64,000 nucleotides of DNA from Hydractinia symbiolongicarpus (Eukaryota > Cnidaria > Hydrozoa > Anthoathecata > Hydractiniidae): contig NC_079886.1 of NCBI RefSeq assembly GCF_029227915.1, positions 1,860,001 through 1,924,000 on the forward strand. Direction: 5' to 3'. A model generated the notes under the pieces. It was not told the origin of the DNA. It was given only the letters and a program-made list of their open reading frames with translations, and did not search any database. Position 1 is the stretch's first letter. Every line of letters starts with the position of its first letter. Below, piece after piece: positions 60,485-64,000 of this stretch. The translations under genes and the position numbers were made by a program.

Positions 60485-61702
60485 GTTTTATTCAGCGTCT
60501 TATCAAAAATAAAAACATTTTTGAAAACTACAAGTCTCATGAGTTTTAGTGGTGAAAAAATAATTTAAAAAATCGTTAGGGAAATGAGTTTACTCCCTGG
60601 GTACTTCCTTTGTATAGTTTTGACCATACGGGCCGAGTCCGGGATTTACGGGAAATCGCGGTTTTTCGTTTGCCGGCGATTAAACTTCTTTTATTTAGCG
60701 TTTCATCAAAAATGAAAAAATTTTTGAAAACTACAAGTGTCATTCGTTTTAGTGGTGAAAAAATAATTTAAAAAATCGTTCGGGAAATGAGTTTACTCCC
60801 TGGGTACTTTCTTTGTATAATTTTGATTATACGGGCCGAGTCCGGGATTTAGGGAAAATCGCGGGTTTTCGTTTGCCGGCGAATAAACTTCATTTATTTA
60901 GCGTCTCATCAAAAATGAAAACATTTTTAAAAACTACAAGTCTCATGCGTTTTACTTGTGAAAAAATAATTTAAAAAATCGTTCGGGAAATGAGTTTACT
61001 CCCTGGGTACTTTCTTTGTATACTTTTGACTATACGGGCCGAGTCCGGGATTTACGGGAAATCGCGGGTTTTCGTTTGCCGGCGATTAAATTTCTTTTAA
61101 TCAGCGTCTCATCAAAAATGAAAACATTTTTAAAAACTACAAGTGTCATGCGTTTTAGTGGTGAAAAAATGATTTAAAAAATCGTTCGGGAAATGAGTTT
61201 ACTCCCTGGGTACTCTTTTTGTATACTTTTGATTATACGGGTCGTGTCCGGGATTTACGGGAAATCGCGGGTTTTCGTTTGCCGGCGATTAAACTTGTTT
61301 TATTTAGCGTCTCATCAAAAATGAAAACATTGTTGAAAACTACAAGTCTCATGCGTTTTAGTGGTGAAATAATAATTTAAAAAATCGTTCGGAAAATGAG
61401 TTTACTCCCTGGGTACTTCCTTTGTATAGTTTTGACCATACGGGCCGAGTCCGGGATTTACGGGAAATCGCGGGTTTTCGTTTGCCGGCGATTAAACTTC
61501 TTTTATTTAGCGTTTCATCAAAAATGAAAACATTTTTGAAAACTACAAGTGTCATGCGTTTTAGTGGTGAAAAAATAATTTAAAAAATCGTTCGGGAAAT
61601 GAGTTTACTCCCTGTGTACTTTCTTTGTATAATTTTGATTATACGGGCCGAGTCCGGGATTTAGGGAAAATCGCGGGTTTTTGTTTGCCGGCGAATAAAC
61701 TT
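60485..61702 (+). repeat. 1,218-bp tandem duplication, copy 2, with a visible junction
   Basis: The first monomer is a hybrid: the left side (aaatttgttttattcag) matches the mu unit 1,421 bp upstream, the right side (cgtcttatcaaaaataaaaac) matches the delta unit 1,218 bp upstream. The crossover lies within ttttattcag. The right end is approximate. Confidence 0.8.
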
Positions 61703-63361
61703 CATTTATTTAGCGTCTTATCAAAAATGAAAACATTTTTAAAAACTACAAGTCTCATGCGTTTTACTGGTGAAAAAATAATTTAAAAAATCGTTCGGGA
61801 AATGAGTTTACTCCCTGGGTACTTTCTTTGTATACTTTTGACTATACGGGCCGAGTCCGGGATTTACGGGAAATCGCGGGTTTTCGTTTGCCGGCGATTA
61901 AACTTCTTTTAATCAGCGTCTCATCAAAAATGAAAACATTTTTGAAAACTACAAGTGTCATGCGTTTTAGTGGTGAAAAAATGATTTAAAAAATCGTTCG
62001 GGAAATGAGTTTACTCCCTGGGTACTCTCTTTGTATACTTTTGATTATACGGGTCGTGTCCGGGATTTACGGGAAATCGCGGGTTTTCGTTTGCCGGCGA
62101 TTAAACTTCTTTTATTTAGCGTTTCATCAAAAATGAAAACATTTTTAAAAACTACAAGTCTCATGCGTTTTAGTGGTGAACAAATAATTTAAAAAATCGT
62201 TCGGGAAATGAGTTTTCTCCCTGGATACTCTCTTTGTATACTTTTGATTATACGGGTCGTGTCCGGGATTTACGGGAAATCGCAGGTTTTCGTTTGCCGG
62301 CGATTAAATTTGTTTTATTTAGTGTCTCATCAAAAATGAAAATATTGTTGAAAACTACAAGTCTCATGCGTTTTAGTGGTGAAAAAATAATTTAAAATAT
62401 CGTTCGGGAAATGAGTTTACTCCCTGAGTACTTTCTTTGTATACTTTTGAATATACGGGCCGAGTACCGGATTTACGGGAAATCGCGGGTTTTCGTTTGC
62501 CGGCGATTAAACTTCTTTTATTCAGCGTCTTATCAAAAATGAAAACATTTTTGAAAACTACAAGTCTCATGAGTTTTAGTGGTGAAAAAATAATTTAAAA
62601 AATCGTTAGGGAAATGAGTTTACTCCCTGGGTACTTCCTTTGTAAGTTTTGACCATACGGGCCGAGTCCGGGATTTACGGGAAATCGCGGGTTTTCGTTT
62701 GCCGGCGATTAAACTTCTTTTATTTAGCGTTTCATCAAAAATGAAAACATTTTTGAAAACTACAAGTGTCATGCGTTTTAGTGGTGAAAAAATAATTTAA
62801 AAAATCGTTCGGGAAATGAGTTTACTCCCTGGGTACTTTCTTTGTATAATTTTGATTATACGGGCCGAGTCCGGGATTTAGGGAAAATCGCGGGTTTTCG
62901 TTTGCCGGCGAATAAACTTCATTTATTTAGCGTCTCATCAAAAATGAAAACATTTTTGAAAACTACAAGTCTCATGCGTTTTACTGGTGAAAAAATAATG
63001 TAAAAAATCGTTCGGGAAATGAGTTTACTCCCTGGGTACTTTCTTTGTATACTTTTGACTATACGGGCCGAGTCCGGGATTTACGGGAAATCGCGGGTTT
63101 TCGTTTGCCGGCGATTAAACTTCTTTTAATCAGCGTCTCATCAAAAATGAAAACATTTTTAAAAACTACAAGTGTCATGCGTTTTAGTGGTGAAAAAATG
63201 ATTTAAAAAATCGTTCGGGAAATGAGTTTACTCCCTGGGTACTCTCTTTGTATACTTTTGATTATACGGGTCGTGTCCGGGATTTACGGGAAATCGCGGG
63301 TTTTCGTTTGCCGGCGATTAAACTTCTTTTATTTAGCGTTTCATCAAAAATGAAAACATTT
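61395..63361 (+). repeat. 4,871-bp-spaced duplication, copy 2
   Basis: Partner of the previous entry. Beyond 63361 one extra iota monomer is present, after which the match resumes at offset 5,074 to the window end. The left end lies in a stretch shared by two theta variants. Confidence 0.85.
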
Positions 63362-64000
63362 TTGAAAACTACAAGTGTCATGCGTTTTAGTGGTGAAAAA
63401 ATAATTTAAAAAATCGTTCGGGAAATGAGTTTACTCCCTGGGTACTTTCTTTGTATAATTTTGATTATACGGGCCGAGTCCGGGATTTAGGGAAAATCGC
63501 GGGTTTTCGTTTGCCGGCGAATAAACTTCATTTATTTAGCGTCTCATCAAAAATGAAAACATTTTTAAAAACTACAAGTCTCATGCGTTTTACTGGTGAA
63601 AAAATAATGTAAAAAATCGTTCGGGAAATGAGTTTACTCCCTGGGTACTTTCTTTGTATACTTTTGACTATACGGGCCGAGTCCGGGATTTACGGGAAAT
63701 CGCGGGTTTTCGTTTGCCGGCGATTAAACTTCTTTTAATCAGCGTCTCATCAAAAATGAAAACATTTTTAAAAACTACAAGTGTCATGCGTTTTAGTGGT
63801 GAAAAAATGATTTAAAAAATCGTTCGGGAAATGAGTTTACTCCCTGGGTACTCTCTTTGTATACTTTTGATTATACGGGTCGTGTCCGGGATTTACGGGA
63901 AATCGCGGGTTTTCGTTTGCCGGCGATTAAACTTCTTTTATTTAGCGTTTCATCAAAAATGAAAACATTTTTAAAAACTACAAGTCTCATGCGTTTTAGT

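Larger units (their letters stand above)
1..64000 (+). repeat. 203-bp satellite DNA array, about 315 monomers, head to tail
   Basis: The whole window is one satellite family. The same 203-bp unit recurs from the first to the last base with no inverted unit and no foreign insertion that I can find. Taking AGTGGTG as position 1, units start at 71, 15288, 31114, 45121 and 63998, always multiples of 203 apart except for a few small indels (net -18 bp over 315 units). The unit is about 37% G+C. Variation clusters near unit positions 1-10, 55-95, 138-165 and 188-200. The part around 101-139 (ending tttgccggcgattaaac) changes least. No CDS, rRNA, tRNA, promoter or terminator can be supported anywhere in it. 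Long uniform arrays with layered higher-order repeats are typical of eukaryotic centromeric or pericentromeric heterochromatin. The family itself is not one I recognise. Confidence 0.98.
56489..64000 (+). repeat. 6-monomer HOR theta-iota-kappa-lambda-mu-delta region
   Basis: The order theta (56489), iota (56692), kappa (56895), lambda (57098), mu (57301) and delta (57504) makes a 1,218-bp unit that repeats to the window end with gains and losses of single monomers: an extra kappa-lambda pair near 58521, a doubled iota at 59533 and 59736, a missing mu-delta before the theta at 61361, and iota placed directly after lambda at 63389. The array runs off the right edge. Confidence 0.82.

Noticed and set aside
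1-64000. CRISPR array
   Set aside because: There is no alternation of short repeats with unique spacers. The whole 203 bp is repeated with point variants.
1-64000. Telomeric or rDNA spacer repeats
   Set aside because: No short G-rich telomere motif runs and no rRNA gene sequence are present. The unit resembles neither.

Overview
The window is one uninterrupted block of tandemly repeated satellite DNA. I find no gene, RNA gene, transposon, CRISPR array or unique-sequence island. The unit is 203 bp, about 37% G+C, always in the same head-to-tail orientation. Using AGTGGTG as monomer position 1, the first unit starts at 71 and the last, incomplete, at 63998. The 63,927 bp between them equal 315 units minus 18 bp, so length is held almost exactly at 203. 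All open frames (up to about 113 codons) are the satellite read in one frame or another. Because 203 is not a multiple of 3, the frame shifts at every unit, and no coding gene is supported.

The size and internal hierarchy of the array point to a eukaryotic chromosome, probably centromeric, pericentromeric or other heterochromatin. I do not recognise the satellite and cannot name the organism. The unit is CpG-rich (13 CpG per 203 bp in my hand consensus, observed/expected about 1.85), which argues against a heavily CpG-methylated, deaminating germline. That is an inference only.

The monomers fall into subtypes that I label by diagnostic bases: X (tATGGGccgagtac), Y (GCATA..., gagtGcggg, cCtttgccgg), B (tacccacaaggt...gccaagcccggg), C (atcagttta...gaaagcgc), alpha (gactctgcgg), beta (tttatacacattcg), gamma (tatacaggccgag), delta (gagtaccgg), theta (gttaggg...cttcctttg), iota (taattttgattatac), kappa (ttttactggtg), lambda and mu (gattatacgggtcgtg). 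The subtypes follow one another in recurrent orders, so the array is made of higher-order repeats (HORs).

Layout: 1-11.4 kb is an old mosaic of X-Y-B-C-alpha-beta-gamma cassettes. 11.4-15.3 kb is a block marked by TACACGGG and GGTGCTC monomers. 15.3-20 kb is mixed, with 609-bp and 406-bp duplications. 20.1-23.0 kb is a 7-monomer (1,421 bp) duplication. 23.6-30.8 kb is a nearly identical 17-monomer (3,451 bp) HOR. 31.7-42 kb and 42-48.6 kb are mosaics with 609, 812, 1,015, 405 and 1,421 bp units. 48.8-53.8 kb is a 5/6-monomer HOR. 53.85-56.5 kb is the last B cassette followed by two copies of the 812-bp alpha-beta-gamma-delta HOR. 56.5-64 kb is a 6-monomer delta-theta-iota-kappa-lambda-mu HOR containing a 4,871-bp-spaced duplication.

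Each monomer carries four helically phased GGG triplets, a dyad that can form a 9-bp stem, and two mutually exclusive hairpins in its best-conserved core. Protein binding, nucleosome phasing or centromere function are possible but not shown by sequence alone. Coordinates of HOR copies were counted by hand from shared variants; boundaries are good to a few bases at monomer edges and to a few tens of bases at recombination junctions.
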